From Venturia oleaginea (taxonomy: Eukaryota > Ascomycota > Dothideomycetes > Venturiales > Venturiaceae): a stretch of DNA of 64,000 bases. The stretch lies in assembly GCA_013176395.1 (NCBI GenBank), contig JABMLP010000010.1:1-64000 (forward strand). Reading direction: 5' to 3'. A program made the position numbers and the translations under genes. The notes below the pieces were generated by a model that was not told where the DNA came from, ran no database searches, and was given only the letters and a program-made list of their open reading frames with translations. Numbering within the stretch: the first letter of the stretch is position 1; each line of letters opens with the position of its first letter. Shown here one piece after another: positions 43,490-54,488 of this stretch.

Positions 43490-44783
43490 GCATCCTCCGC
43501 GTCCAGGGTCTTTGCCCCAATGAAGCACTCGTACGTGCAGACTCTTCCAAATGCCATCTTCTTGTTAGATACCGTGGAAGCGATGATATACCATGACTCT
43601 GATTCTTCGTCAATTTCGGGTAATTGGCCACTCAGTGACTTGAACCAATTGCTTCCTTTCTGACGTACCAGGGCTGCATCTTGCTGTGTCTTCTTTTTCA
43701 ATGCAAGAGCTTGTTTGGCCAAAGAATCTTTCTTTTCAGCTCTCTTTCTCTCGTTATTATCGTTAACATCCACCACAATTGACGTTTTTTGAAAGCTTCT
43801 TTTAGCACTCGGGGCCAGTATAAGAGTAGGGTCTTGAGGGTCTCGTTCCTTGCGCTTTTTCGAGGCTATCTGAGTAGATTGTAGAGTAGAATCTAGCGCT
43901 TCAAGGTCGCCATCAATCTCGTCAATTCGAGCGCCGTAGTCATCGCGTTGGTCATCGCTATAGACGCTAATATCATCATCGATATTAATCTGATCCTGAG
44001 AGTCCTCGAAATCGGCGGCCTAATCGTGCTAGTGTCTATCTGGTGGAGCAAGGGCCTCGTCCGACCAAGCGACAACAACAACATGGCGATCTCGCATATC
44101 GCACGACTTCTGAGCCCTCTGAGGCTCGTCTTGTATCTAGATTCCCACCCGCCTACACCCTGTAGTCAACGTCTTATACGTGCGGGCAGTAGGGCACCTC
44201 ATTTGCCTTCAATCGAGAAGCAATTGAGCCGTGGGCATGCCATCCTGAGACCTACCCCGTGGCTGAAGCCCCGTGTGGCTGAGGAAGCCTGTATGGCTCA
44301 GGGCTCAATGGCTTGCTCGCTCACAATGAAAATTCACGTGCCCTGGCCTGCGTCCGGCCAATCAACAGATAAAACGTGCCAGATGACCGTGATCCGAAGG
44401 CGTGGCGAGATGGAGATAGATCGTATGTATATGGCAAAGATGGCTCGGCAGAAACCGACCTCGAATAGATACCAGGTGTAGCAAGCACCTCGGCGACATG
44501 AGAGGACTGTTTTGATGGCTTTGAAGGTGTAAAATCGATCATTCTGGCACCCTCGGTGTCTTGACTTGCTAATGAAGTTGGTGTAGATATCGGTGTAGAT
44601 TTCAACTTTGCCCTGCCATTTTTTCGAGGAACCTTTGGTGTCATTATAACCTTTCTTCGTCGGCACTCTTCGGTACGAATATAGTCCAACTTGATCTTTA
44701 GTAACGCTGCGGAGGGCCAATAGCCTACGTATCTGGATAGAGTAGGACTTTCGGTATGGAGGGCGGTGAACAGATTTTGACGA
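43490..44783 (-). pseudogene. Unidentified gene fragment, interrupted by the 392-bp repeat
   Basis: Minus-strand frames on both sides of the 392-bp repeat join at ATCGT. The upstream part (44783 to 44425) is Ser/Thr/Lys-rich: SRYVGYWPSAALLKIKLDYI, then TPKVPRKNGRAKLKSTPIST. The downstream part (44023 to 43490) is acidic (DSQDQINIDDDISVYSDDQ), then basic (KKRKERDPQDPTLILAP) and helical (ERKRAEKKDSLAKQALALKK), ending AKTLDAEDA. A TAG sits at the junction. The layout resembles the C-terminal tail of pogo-type DDE transposases, but I cannot assign it with confidence. The right end is cut by the E1 LTR. Confidence 0.4.
44023..44424 (+). repeat. 392-bp dispersed repeat D, copy 1, with ATCGT duplication
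   Basis: The repeat is 44028-44419, starting GCTAGTGTCTATCTGG and ending GGAGATAG, flanked by ATCGT at 44023-44027 and 44420-44424. Copy 2 (53054-53445) is the reverse complement, the same length and almost identical. One frame is open across the whole unit in both copies. Family unknown: a MITE, SINE or unusual LTR are all possible. Confidence 0.85.
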
Positions 44784-45094
44784 TGTAAGAGTTCAACCCT
44801 CAAAGGTGTTTCGCAAGTGAGAGAAGACTGCTTGTATTTCAAAGTATCTAAGTACAGAGAAGAAAGTGTAAATACAGGAAGGATAGCTCGTATAAATAAT
44901 CCTCCTCTTACAATAGATCCTTCTAGAAAGTATCTTTAAATGGAAACGTGACAGCTTGCGAAATAGAACATGGCAGCTTGCGAAATAGAACATGACAGCT
45001 TGCAAAATAGAACATGACAGCTTGCAGAATAACAAGAGAACAATTGGAAATCCAGTCATGGATAAGCTAGAGAGAAGGATTCCATCCCTTAACA
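44784..45094 (-). repeat. 3' LTR of element E1, with four 21-bp units
   Basis: 311 bp, on the plus strand TGTAAGAGTTCAACC to CTTAACA. It holds four copies of a 21-bp unit (ACAGCTTGCAAAATAGAACAT-like) at about 44950-45030. The E2 LTR has five units and is exactly 21 bp longer. The polypurine tract (GAGAGGGGGGGAGGGG) and the pol stop abut it. Confidence 0.88.
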
Positions 45095-48000
45095 TTATCC
45101 CCTCCCCCCCTCTCTTGTAGATAGATGTGAGCGTAGTCTCTGAGGGCGTAGTATAGGTCCGTCGTTTTCAAGAACGTTGCCGTAGGCACTTTCAAAAGCG
45201 TCCAGAGCTGTAGTTTGTTGGAGTTCGCTAAGGGGTTCCCACGTAGGATCAACGTAGCCTACCCACTTAACTAAGACTTCTCGTGTTTGTTGTCGACCTC
45301 GCCGGCGCCATCTTGCGGCTAGAATAGCCTCGATACCGTATTCCTCGTCTCCTTGTTCAGTTACTATAGGAGGCGGCTGTGTATTATCTTGTATTTGTGA
45401 AGGTAGGGGATCTGTGCCAGCTCTCCTAAGTAAAGACGTATGAAATCGGTTGTGGATTCCTCTGGGTGTATCAAGCTCGTAAGACATTGAGTTGATAACT
45501 CGTGTAACTGTATACTTCCCATGAATCCAGTCTAGTTTCTTACAAGGACGTAGGGTTTTTACGTTCTTTAGGTTGAGCCAGACTTTGTCTCCCACTTTAA
45601 AAGAGTCAGCCGGAGCACGATCTCTATTAGAGTAGTATTCTTGCTGTTGCTGAGCTGATACCATTGACGTTTCTGCCCATTCTTGTGCGTCCTTCAATTT
45701 TGCTACAAGATCTTGTGCTTTTTCTTTTGGATTCTCAGGGGTTTTCTGGGGAGCTTCAACAGTTCCTATATGCTCAATGTTATAACCGTGGGTTAAGAAG
45801 AAAGGCGATAGGCCCGTAGCTTGGTTTGGTCTATTATCGAGGCATATTTGAGCAATAGGCAGGAGCTCAACCCAGTCGTCCTGACTAAATGTACAGAACT
45901 TACGTAGATAGGCTTCAACTTCTTGATTTCTTCTTTCCGTAGATCCATCAGTCTCAGGGTGATACGCTGTAGAGAGTCTTCTCTCTATCTTAAGAAGGTG
46001 ACAAACTTCTTTCCAGAAAGCATTAACAAATTGCGTGTCCCTATCTGAGACTAGAGATCTAGGAAGCCAGTGTAATCTTACGTAGTTCTGCATAAATAGT
46101 TTTGCAAATCCTTCAGCTCCAAACTGTTCTTTAGGCACTGGGAACAGGATAGTTCCTTTACCCAAGCGGTCAGTAATAACGCAGAGTCTTGTGCATCTTT
46201 GGCTCTCTGGTAATTCGACTATGAAGTCTACTGAAATATCTTGCCAGATACGGCTAGGGACAGGAAGAGGTTTAAGTAAACCTTTCTTTTTGTCTCGCCA
46301 GACTGAAGTTCTTCCGCAGACGTCACAATTGCGTATAAACTGACGTATATCTTGAGCAAATCCCGGCCAGTAGAACTGTCTGGAGAGAATAGCAATAGTA
46401 GCTTCTCGTCCAGGATGCCCTGATAGGACTGAATCGTGTATTTCTTGAATTACTCCTGTTAAGAGAGGCTCGTAGGAGGGCAACCAGATTCGGTCTCTAT
46501 AGTAGAGCTGGTTATTTTCGACTTTACAATCTCCTATAGAAGTAGGAACCTTTAGCTTAGATGGGAACTGCCTATCTTGCTTTAGAACGCTTTGGAAAAT
46601 ACGTCTGTAGTCTAGATCTCCTTCGAGTGCAGTTTCCCATCTATCCCTTAGATCACCTGAGAGAAAGGGATTTTGTATAAAGGGGATAGGTTCTTTGTCT
46701 ACTTCTTGAGCATTTTCTTGGGCAGCTTCTTCTCTTGCAGGAGTCTTATCCTCTAGAACGTTAATCCAAAGCTTTGGAGGTAATAACGTTCTAGTTCTTT
46801 CAACGATTCTTGGGTCTTGAATATCCTTTGGGAGATCTTGATCCCTTCGAGTTAAGGCGTCTGGAACTACAGATTCAGAGCCTGGGCGATAGCCTAGTTT
46901 GAAGTTAAACTTAGCTAGTATCTGCGCCCATCTCATTTGCCTTTCATTTAGTTCCCTTTTTACCATAAACTTCTCAAGGTTCTTGTGATCTGTGAGGATA
47001 ATGAATGGCTTACTTAGGCTTAGTAGCTCGCTAGTCCAATGGACTAGAGCTTTGACTATAGCCATAAGTTCTTTGTCGTGGATATCATAATTGCATTCGG
47101 CTGGCAAGTGCTTAGTAGAGAAGAAAGCACATGGTTTCCAGTTACCTAGCTCATCTTTTTGACTAAGTACTGCTCCGGAAGCCCAGCCTGAAGCATCAGG
47201 TTCTACTCGCGTAGGCTTATCTTCATCAAGTGCAGACAGGACAGGTTCTTTGCAAAACTCTGCCTTAAGTTTTTGAAAAGATTCTTCTTGCTCCTTTCCC
47301 CATAAAAATGGAGTATTCTTCTTTGTAAGGCGAACCAGAGGCTCCCTTATTGTTGAGTTATCTTTTACAAAGTCACGGTAGAAGTTTGTAAAGCCTAGGA
47401 AGCCACGTACTCCTCGTAGAGTAGTAGGACGTTCCCATTCTTTAATTGCTTTGATCTTCTCCGGATCCATGTGTAGGCCCGTTTCAGTATCTATAACGAA
47501 GCCTAGATACTTGACTCGTTTGGTATTAAACTCGCACTTCCGAATATCAAGGTATAACCCAGCGTTAAGGCAGCTTTGAAGTATCTTTTCAGTCTTTTCT
47601 TCATGGTCTTTAAGGTTCTTTGAAGAGTATATTACTATATCGTCTAGATAAGCTGAGCAGAACTCGTCTAGGTATCGTCGAAGGATATAGTTTATATACC
47701 GTTGAAAAGACGCAGGTGCACCGGTTAAGCCAAAGGGAGTAACTAGCCATTCAAATAGACCATATCTAGTTCGAAAGGCAGTTTTGAACTCATCTCCCGT
47801 TGCGATTCGAATCTTGTGGAAGGCAGCATTTACATCAAGCTTACTAAGATACTTAGCACGAGCTAAGGTTAGTAAAGTCTCTTTTACTAACGGTAGCGGG
47901 TACCTATCCTTTCGAGTAATTGCGTTTAAGGCTCGGTAGTCTACGCAAAAGCGTAAGCCCCCTCCTGGTTTCTTCACAAAGAGAACTGGAGACGCAGCAA

Positions 48001-48931
48001 CTGATTTACTCTCTCGGATAAAGCCTTTATCTAGTAGCTCTGTAAGAGTCCTTCGCAAAACAAGGAGTTGTTCTCGACCCATACCATATAGAGGTCCCCA
48101 AGGAAGTGGTTTTCCTTCTTCTATAGGTATTTCGTGATCAATCCCAGGGCGATGCGGTGGTAGTCTCTCGGCCCTTTTAGGATCAAAGACAGCAGCGTAC
48201 TTATGAAACCTCTTAGGTAGCAATTCCAGTATTTGCTCTGTTGTCAAAGGGACTTTCGGCTTCAAGGCAATATCAATATCTCGAAGAGTAACAGCAAATA
48301 CTCTAGACGCGTCTTTGATTTTCTCAAGTGTAGAAGTGACAAGGCGGTGGAATCTTACGGGCGCTACTTGTTGTATATCAAGTTTGTCTTCAAATTTAGC
48401 ATCGCGAATGCTAATCCCGTTTGCAAAGGTAAGAGTACCTTTAGATTCATTGATAACGGCTTTGGTGTCCTTGAGAAAAGGCCTGCCTAGTAGAAGATCC
48501 TCAAATTGTCCCGGGACTATATAAGCAAAAGCGTTGCATATAAGTCCCCCTAAATCTAGGTTCAACTTCGCAATTTTTGTCACTTGGGTCTGTCCTTCTT
48601 CCTTAAGAACTCCACCTATAGTACGCGGACTAATAGGGAGTACTTCAAGGTCCATCTGCGAAGCTTTCTCCTCGTTTATTGATGCGTAGCAGCTAGATCC
48701 ATTATCAAGGAGAGTTTTAAGAGAGTATATATCGTTCACTATAGTATTTGTGTAGAAAAGGCGGGAGAGCATCTTGGGTCTGAACTGCTCCCATTCTTTT
48801 TCTATCCGAGAACGGTGTGAATCAGTGTCTTTGTTCGAATTCAAAATACTATTTACTCTCTCAATTGACTCCTTTGACAATTTTGCTCTATCTACTCTAC
48901 GCCTCCATCCACGACTTTGGATAGAGGCTAC
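45095..48931 (-). CDS. Ty3 element E1 pol polyprotein
   Basis: The minus-strand frame is open from about 48931, over the gag stop, to TAA at 45097-45095. Order: protease (LLDNGSSCYASI), reverse transcriptase (VDYRALNAITRKDRYPLP; YLDDIVIYS), RNase H (VEPDASGWASGA, NYDIHDKEL, LTDHKNL), integrase zinc domain (GHPGREATIAIL, CDVCGRT), integrase core (VDFIVELP, SDRDTQF, HPETDGSTERRNQ), and a chromodomain near the end (VLVKWVGYVDPTWEP). About 1261 aa with no lesion. No ATG sits at the start; expression by -1 frameshift from gag is expected. The stop codon touches the LTR, so the polypurine tract is itself coding. The frame looks functional, but the element lacks its 5' half of gag and its 5' LTR. 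Confidence 0.92.
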   Translation of the reverse strand, partial: VASIQSRGWRRRVDRAKLSKESIERVNSILNSNKDTDSHRSRIEKEWEQFRPKMLSRLFYTNTIVNDIYSLKTLLDNGSSCYASINEEKASQMDLEVLPISPRTIGGVLKEEGQTQVTKIAKLNLDLGGLICNAFAYIVPGQFEDLLLGRPFLKDTKAVINESKGTLTFANGISIRDAKFEDKLDIQQVAPVRFHRLVTSTLEKIKDASRVFAVTLRDIDIALKPKVPLTTEQILELLPKRFHKYAAVFDPKRAERLPPHRPGIDHEIPIEEGKPLPWGPLYGMGREQLLVLRRTLTELLDKGFIRESKSVAASPVLFVKKPGGGLRFCVDYRALNAITRKDRYPLPLVKETLLTLARAKYLSKLDVNAAFHKIRIATGDEFKTAFRTRYGLFEWLVTPFGLTGAPASFQRYINYILRRYLDEFCSAYLDDIVIYSSKNLKDHEEKTEKILQSCLNAGLYLDIRKCEFNTKRVKYLGFVIDTETGLHMDPEKIKAIKEWERPTTLRGVRGFLGFTNFYRDFVKDNSTIREPLVRLTKKNTPFLWGKEQEESFQKLKAEFCKEPVLSALDEDKPTRVEPDASGWASGAVLSQKDELGNWKPCAFFSTKHLPAECNYDIHDKELMAIVKALVHWTSELLSLSKPFIILTDHKNLEKFMVKRELNERQMRWAQILAKFNFKLGYRPGSESVVPDALTRRDQDLPKDIQDPRIVERTRTLLPPKLWINVLEDKTPAREEAAQENAQEVDKEPIPFIQNPFLSGDLRDRWETALEGDLDYRRIFQSVLKQDRQFPSKLKVPTSIGDCKVENNQLYYRDRIWLPSYEPLLTGVIQEIHDSVLSGHPGREATIAILSRQFYWPGFAQDIRQFIRNCDVCGRTSVWRDKKKGLLKPLPVPSRIWQDISVDFIVELPESQRCTRLCVITDRLGKGTILFPVPKEQFGAEGFAKLFMQNYVRLHWLPRSLVSDRDTQFVNAFWKEVCHLLKIERRLSTAYHPETDGSTERRNQEVEAYLRKFCTFSQDDWVELLPIAQICLDNRPNQATGLSPFFLTHGYNIEHIGTVEAPQKTPENPKEKAQDLVAKLKDAQEWAETSMVSAQQQQEYYSNRDRAPADSFKVGDKVWLNLKNVKTLRPCKKLDWIHGKYTVTRVINSMSYELDTPRGIHNRFHTSLLRRAGTDPLPSQIQDNTQPPPIVTEQGDEEYGIEAILAARWRRRGRQQTREVLVKWVGYVDPTWEPLSELQQTTALDAFESAYGNVLENDGPILRPQRLRSHLSTREGGRG

Positions 48932-49280
48932 TCTTTTTCCGAGTAGTCCTCTTCTTCAACTTCTTCATTCTCCTCAGTGGTTCCTTTGGCCCTTTTTGAA
49001 CCAAGTTGCGTGACTCTTTCTACCTCTGTATCCAACCAGCAGTCTTTCATTCTATGGCCGGCCTTCCCACAGCGTAAGCAGAGGTTATTTGCCTTCCTAT
49101 ATTCATAGGCTTTAGACGAAATTTTTAACTTGTTTACGCGTGTAGGCTCCCAGTCCATAGCGTTCAGATCTTTAAAAGACTTCTCTTTATCTCTGAATCG
49201 TAACTTATCTTCTGAGGAAGAGAGCATCTTTGCTGTAGTGATTTGCATACTTGTATTCAAAAGATCGGACACAAACTGCT
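48928..49280 (-). pseudogene. Element E1 gag, C-terminal remnant
   Basis: About 117 codons remain: the end of the capsid region, the MDWEPTR motif, a CCHC knuckle (CLRCGKAGHRMKDC) and an acidic tail ending TCG GAA AAA GAG TAG. The same MDWEPT-knuckle order is found in element G gag (about 56664-56790), where about 270 residues precede it. So roughly two thirds of gag is lost at the junction with the F LTR. Confidence 0.85.
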
Positions 49281-49560
49281 TGTAAGAGTTCAACCCTCAA
49301 AGGTGTTTCGCAAGTGAGGGAAGACAGCTTATATTTCAAGTATCTAAGTACAAAGAAGAAAGTGTAGGTACAGGAAGAACAACTTGTATATATAATCTTC
49401 CAAGTAGGAAAAGGACATGCTGTCCTGAGAAGAGAATAGAAAGGAGTAGAAGCGCATGTGAAACGGTCCCTGAATAATCCCTGCTAGGCGCACGTGAGAA
49501 CTACCAGGTAGTGCTAAGAATCCATCCAGGATAAGTTGAGAAAGGATCTATCCTTTGACA
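49281..49560 (-). repeat. 3' LTR of element F
   Basis: 280 bp. It shares its outer 110 bp with LTR E, but its inner part (GACATGCTGTCC... CTGCTAGGCGCACG) is specific to F. Confidence 0.85.
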
Positions 49561-49563
49561 TTA

Positions 49564-51815
49564 CCCTTCTTCTCCCCCGTTTCCGTTGGGGCGGTTTTGC
49601 TTTTTGTACGCCTAGGAGGACGTAGACTCGGTCCGTCGTTTTGAAAAACATCACCGTAGATACTTTCAAAGGTATCTAATGCGACAGTTTCTGTCGTTCG
49701 TACTTGGCCTTTTTGCAAAGAACACACTTTCCTATTTCCTTGAAAACTTCCTGTCGCATGCGCGGGAAGTAGAAGGTATTCTGAAGTCGTGAAAGGACAA
49801 TCTCTGGTCGGCAATGACCATTGAGTGGAGATTCGTGTTGATGTAGGATGTACTGTTTCCTAAGGCTCGTGGGAAGATATACCAAGTTGTTGAAGAGGAG
49901 CAATCCGTCTTCAATACGGGTATTCTGATCTGCTGATTGAATGTAGCCTTGTACATCTCGATCCTTTGCTGCGCGTTCCTGACCTCTTGCCAATAAGAGG
50001 ACTTTCCTGTCTGAAGTGATGAGACTTGGTGCACACGTGCATCACCTTCTGTCGGAACAAAGCGCGTTCGACTTTCTCTTTTTCTCCTGCCATGAAGTCT
50101 TCTCGTCGACTTAATGCATCGGCGTTAACGTTTTCCTTTCCTTTCTTGTAAAGGATATGGAAGTTGTAAAATGACAGTTCTTCTGACCATCTTAGTTGCC
50201 GTCGATTCAATTCCTTTGTCGTCGTGAAATTCCGCAGGTTCTTGTGATCGGAATACACGATAATCTTGTGTTTCGCTCCTTCAAGATAATGCTTCCAGTG
50301 CTTGAAGGCATCAACTATGGCCATGAGTTCCTTGTCTGAAGTGGAGTAGTTGACTTCTGCTTTCAGGAATTTTCGTGCGTGGTAAGCTACTGGTCTTAGC
50401 TTTCCATCTGAATTAGGTTGGCTGAGACATGCTCCGAGGGCTCGATCGGACGCATCCGCCTCGACTGTGGCTGTTTTTTCTGAGTTAAACAGTTGCAGAA
50501 TGGGTGGTGTTGTTAACCGTATCTTGAGTGCGTCAAAGGCCTTTTGCGCATGCTCGTTCCATTCCAAGGTAATCCCCTTCTTCATCAATCCCGTGAGGGG
50601 TTCTGCAACTTCGGAAAAGCTTTCGATGAATTGTCGATAATAATTCGCGAAGGCGTGAAATGACTGTACTCCTTTGACGTTCGAGGGTACCGGCCAATCG
50701 CGGACCTTCTGGTAAATTTCCGGGTCCATCTCAAGTCCATCTTGAGAGACAAAACATCCAACGAACTTGATTCGTTGCTTGTGGAATTCGCTTTTCGAGG
50801 GTTTCAGCCGCAAGTTAAATATCTGTAGTGCGCGGAGGACGGTTCGAACGTGATTGGCGTGTTCTTCGAACGTTCGATAGTAAACCAAAATGTCATCCAT
50901 ATAAACAGACACAAACTTGTCTAAGTGCTCGCGAAGCACATTGTTCATATAGGCTTGCAGCGTCGCAGGGGCGTTTGTCAAACCAAAGGGCATGACAAGG
51001 TATTCGTAGTGCTCAAGGTGAGTGCGGAATGCTGTCTTCCACTCGTCACCTTCCTTAATCCTAATTCGATGAAAAGCCGCAGGGATGAACTTCTTCGTGA
51101 AATCGTCGATATATTCACGAAGGGTTTCAAGCTGATCTTTCCTCAATGGGTAGATCTTGAACTTCTTTGGTTGTTCATTATTCTTGAGCTCGATCTCATG
51201 ATCCCATGGTTGGTGTGGTGGAAGAGAATCTTCGATCGATTCCCCTTTAAAAAGTTCTGCAAATTCCTGGTACCCATGGGGAATTTGGAACACTGACCTA
51301 TCCTCCTCTGTCTGGAGACGATAGCAGTATGCCACTTCAACGTGTGTAGGCCTTTTCCGCAAAGGTCTTTGTGCTGTCCGTGTTCTAGCGCGCATGCTAG
51401 CCTGCACGGGATATCGTTGGTCTGGGAACGTGAGCGTCAATGTTCTCCAGTCGATATGCGGATTGTGAGTTCGAAGCCATGGCAGACCAATGATCAAATC
51501 CGAGTCTCCAATATTCGTGACGTCTAGAACAATCTGTTCTTTCCTCCCTTGTATCCACAAGATTATGTCTGCTTCGTAGATCACTATGCCTCCATTGAAG
51601 TTGACAGGTCCTCCATCAGCGATAGTTAGTGGATATGGATGCCGTTTCGACCGTACGGGTAGTTTCCATTCGTCGACCAATTTCTCGCTTAGAAGATTCC
51701 TATCGGCACCAGTGTCGATGAAGGCCCATGCTGGTACGTCGTCGATCTTTCCTTCGACCAGCATCTTGGATGTACCAAGGTTGTTCAGAAAATGAGGCGC
51801 TTCATTAGGATTCAA
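49564..51815 (-). pseudogene. Element F pol with two internal deletions
   Basis: Minus-strand reading from 51815 gives a retropepsin with canonical FIDTGADRNLLSE and RPxHVEVAYCYRLQ. Reverse transcriptase begins, but after REYIDDFTKKF it jumps to AAFHRIRIKEGDEWKTAF. About 80 residues, including the VDYRxLN motif, are gone (junction about 51080). The catalytic YMDDILVYY, the thumb, RNase H (VEADASDRALGA, NYSTSDKEL, YSDHKNLRNF) and the connection follow. After a shift near 50040 the integrase zinc domain (HQHESPLNGHCRPE, CVLCKKAKYERQ) is present. It then jumps to the C-terminal tail TVALDTFESIYG (junction about 49700), so the integrase core and chromodomain are missing. F could move only in trans. 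Unlike the other Ty3 elements here, its protease is DTG. Confidence 0.85.
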
Positions 51816-51826
51816 CAGGGCCTTCT

Positions 51827-52972
51827 CTACTGTTGATCCTCCTCGTTTCCCGAATTCTCATGCCATTTGCGTGCTTGCTTTGTTTTGACTGCGATGTCCA
51901 ATCGTCGGACAAGGTGTCGAAGGTTCCTTGCCCCATTCGGATGGTATGGGCAGGTGAAGTCAAGGCATGCATTTGGATGGACGTCTTTGCACTGAGAATC
52001 GTCCTGATCAATTGCTCGTTCAACGTCTCGTGTCAAACGTGAGAGCCGGAAGGTCATAAACTCTAGATCTTCCTTCGATTCTCCTTCGTTGGAGTTGTCT
52101 TCTACTGTAGACTCACTGTCGTCGCCCGACATAGTCTGTAGAGATTCGTTTTCGTTTGGTATAGACCAACTCCCGGAAATGGCTGGCAACTCTTGGAGTA
52201 TTTCTCCAATATCTTTCATTTCCTGGTGCTGAGGTAAATCGCATTCCTCGTACTCGCAGCAATTCATAGGTAACTGTCTGTGGTGAACGTGCTGTACATT
52301 TGTACTGATGTTTGAGATTTTCATGATCTTCCTGAGGGTCGTATTGTTGACTTCCTTTTCGTGAACCCAGTGGAATTCCCAATCTAGTTCTCCTGGGTCT
52401 TCCTCGGACTTGTGCTCCCAAAGTGGACATTCTTTGACTTTGTACCAGTTCGATGGAATCATCCAGTGAAGATCGTGTTCCGGATTCTTTCTCATGCTTG
52501 GATATCTGCTGATAACTTTGACAGCAGCCATTGTATTCCCAACCCCGAATTGGTTTGTGCCATACTCTGCTTTTGGCAATCCCAACTGAGTGCCATAAAG
52601 ACCGGGTGAGCTAGATAACGAACTCATCATATCGAGATGTCCTTTGACATTGCCGTTGCCTTGGTAACCTCCTCTATCCCGAGGGTAGTATCCGGAGCTC
52701 TGCTTCTCGGATAGGTGTACCTTGCAGTCGTTCTCATAACAAGCCGTCCAGCTCAGTATGTTGTGGATTGGCGGTACTGACGCATCGAATTGTAAAGCCT
52801 TGAGGTGTCCTGAGCCCATGGCTGAGTTTCCGAATCGTTGTCCCTGATTCGTGAAACGTCCAGTGTTGTTCTTTTTGGGCTTTCTGAACTGTGCCTTTCT
52901 TGGATCCACGTGGAGCGCTCTGAATCTTGTCGAGCTCCATTGGCTGCGGTCCGTATGGATCAACTCAAACAT
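51827..52972 (-). pseudogene. Element F gag-related region
   Basis: About 380 codons open on the minus strand between pol and the leader. The front is basic and Gly/Asn-rich (KPKKNNTGRFTNQGQ). A WTACYENDCKVHLSEKQ motif follows, then an acidic middle (DDSESTVEDNSNEGESKEDLEF), and a Cys/His region near the end (CLDFTCPYHPNGARN). The WTACY-x-D-x-C-x-VH layout is familiar from the ORF before protease in Boty-like Ty3 elements of Leotiomycetes, from memory and unconfirmed. No capsid domain is visible; the upstream part seems lost or scrambled around repeat D2. Confidence 0.55.
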
Positions 52973-53053
52973 CTATATTCGCACGACTGTTGCTTCCATG
53001 TCTTCGATAAGAACTAACTCCCTTCCTCTGAAGTTTTCTTTCGAATAGGCGGT

Positions 53054-53445
53054 CTATCTCCATCTCGCCACGCCTTCGGATCACGGTCATCTGGCACGTT
53101 TTATCTGTTGATTGGCCGGACGCAGGCCAGGGCACGTGAATTTTCATTGTGAGCGAGCAAGCCATTGAGCCCTGAGCCATACAGGCTTCCTCAGCCACAC
53201 GGGGCTTCAGCCACGGGGTAGGTCTCAGGATGGCATGCCCACGGCTCAATTGCTTCTCGATTGAAGGCAAATGAGGTGCCCTACTGCCCGCACGTATAAG
53301 ACGTTGACTACAGGGTGTAGGCGGGTGGGAATCTAGATACAAGACGAGCCTCAGAGGGCTCAGAAGTCGTGCGATATGCGAGATCGCCATGTTGTTGTTG
53401 TCGCTTGGTCGGACGAGGCCCTTGCTCCACCAGATAGACACTAGC
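53054..53445 (-). repeat. 392-bp dispersed repeat D, copy 2
   Basis: This is the reverse complement of 44028-44419, with the same length and near identity. Flanks GCGGT and ATTAT do not match, so here either the target duplication decayed or the host DNA was rearranged. Confidence 0.85.
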
Positions 53446-53739
53446 ATTATCAATCTTGATTGACGTTTCAATTTATCGAGTATAGGCTCTGAGGCTGAGT
53501 TTTCCTTCCGACTGATTTCATCCTTGACAGTCTGCTCTGCAACCCTTATTACTAAGGACGGAGCTCCTAGAGACTATGAAGGTCAAGGGTATTGAATCTC
53601 TCTTCCTAACTCTTTCTTTCCTCAGCTTATTACAGCTTCAACTCCTAAGACTACGCCGTCTTAGGATGACCTAGTTGGCCGTTGCTTCTTGGAGATTCTA
53701 GCACCTTCTAGAAAATCTCAGCTTGAATTCTCTTGAATT

Positions 53740-54165
53740 CCCTTTTTGTTTGGCCCTTGAGGTTGGCTCTTGAGGTTGGCTCTTAAGGTTGGTCTTTGAG
53801 GTTGGCCCTTGCTTCTTGGGTTAGGACAAGTGTTCTCTTCTTGAAATTCCTTTTTGTTTGGCCCTTGAGGTTGGCCCTTGCTTCTTGGATTAGGTGTCCT
53901 CTTTAGGACCTTGACTCTACAGGCTCTTCCTGAGACTACTGAAATGGCTGGGGTGTCCTCTTTAGGACCTTGACTCTGCAGGCTCGTCCTGAGAGTACTG
54001 AAAATGGCTTGGGTGTCCTCTTTAGGACCTTGACTCTACAGGCTCTTCCTGAGAGTACTGAAATGGCTGGGGTGTCCTCTTTAGGACCTTGACTCTGCAG
54101 GCTCATCCTGAGAGTACTGAAAATGGCTTGGGTGTCCTCTTTAGGACCTTGAATCACCAACAGGA
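53740..54165. repeat. Minisatellites in the leader of element F
   Basis: A CTTGAGGTTGG(C/T)-type unit of about 16 bp repeats at 53755-53815. A unit of about 60 bp, starting GTGTCCTCTTTAGGACCTTG and ending GTACTGAAATGGCTGG, repeats about five times from about 53890 to 54160. A third array of about 31 bp (CTCGCTCGATGGAGGGCTTTCTC) repeats three times at about 54335-54420. Confidence 0.85.
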
Positions 54166-54488
54166 TTGACCTGGGAGTACTTTCAACTTGTGGGTGTCAC
54201 TTTGGACGTTGTTGATATACCTTCGCAAAGGACAAGTTTCAACAACTCTCAATCTTCGACGTTCGTGATTACTACACAATGAGAAGATGTAGCATCCGTC
54301 CTAGGTTATGAGGTACCTAGCAAACTCTTTCTCAATGCCTCGCTCAATGGAGGGCTTTCTCAGTGCCTCGCTCGATGGAGAGCTTTCTCGGTACCTCGCT
54401 CGATGGAGGGCTTTCTCTTTGCTCTGACGAGTGCTGCAGAGACTCTCTCTTACTGTCAGCAAGAGGTATTGGTGCGGTACTTAGATAA

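Larger units (their letters stand above)
44784..49280 (-). mobile_element. Ty3 chromodomain element E, copy 1 (5' end missing)
   Basis: A minus-strand Ty3 element with its 3' LTR (44784-45094), complete pol and only the last part of gag. The gag is cut at 49280/49281 by the LTR of element F. Copy E2 at 60812 is nearly identical. Confidence 0.9.

Noticed and set aside
43948..44481. A 177-codon plus-strand frame as a host gene
   Set aside because: Most of it is repeat D, and the same peptide appears in copy 2 at 53 kb. It is treated as part of the mobile repeat.
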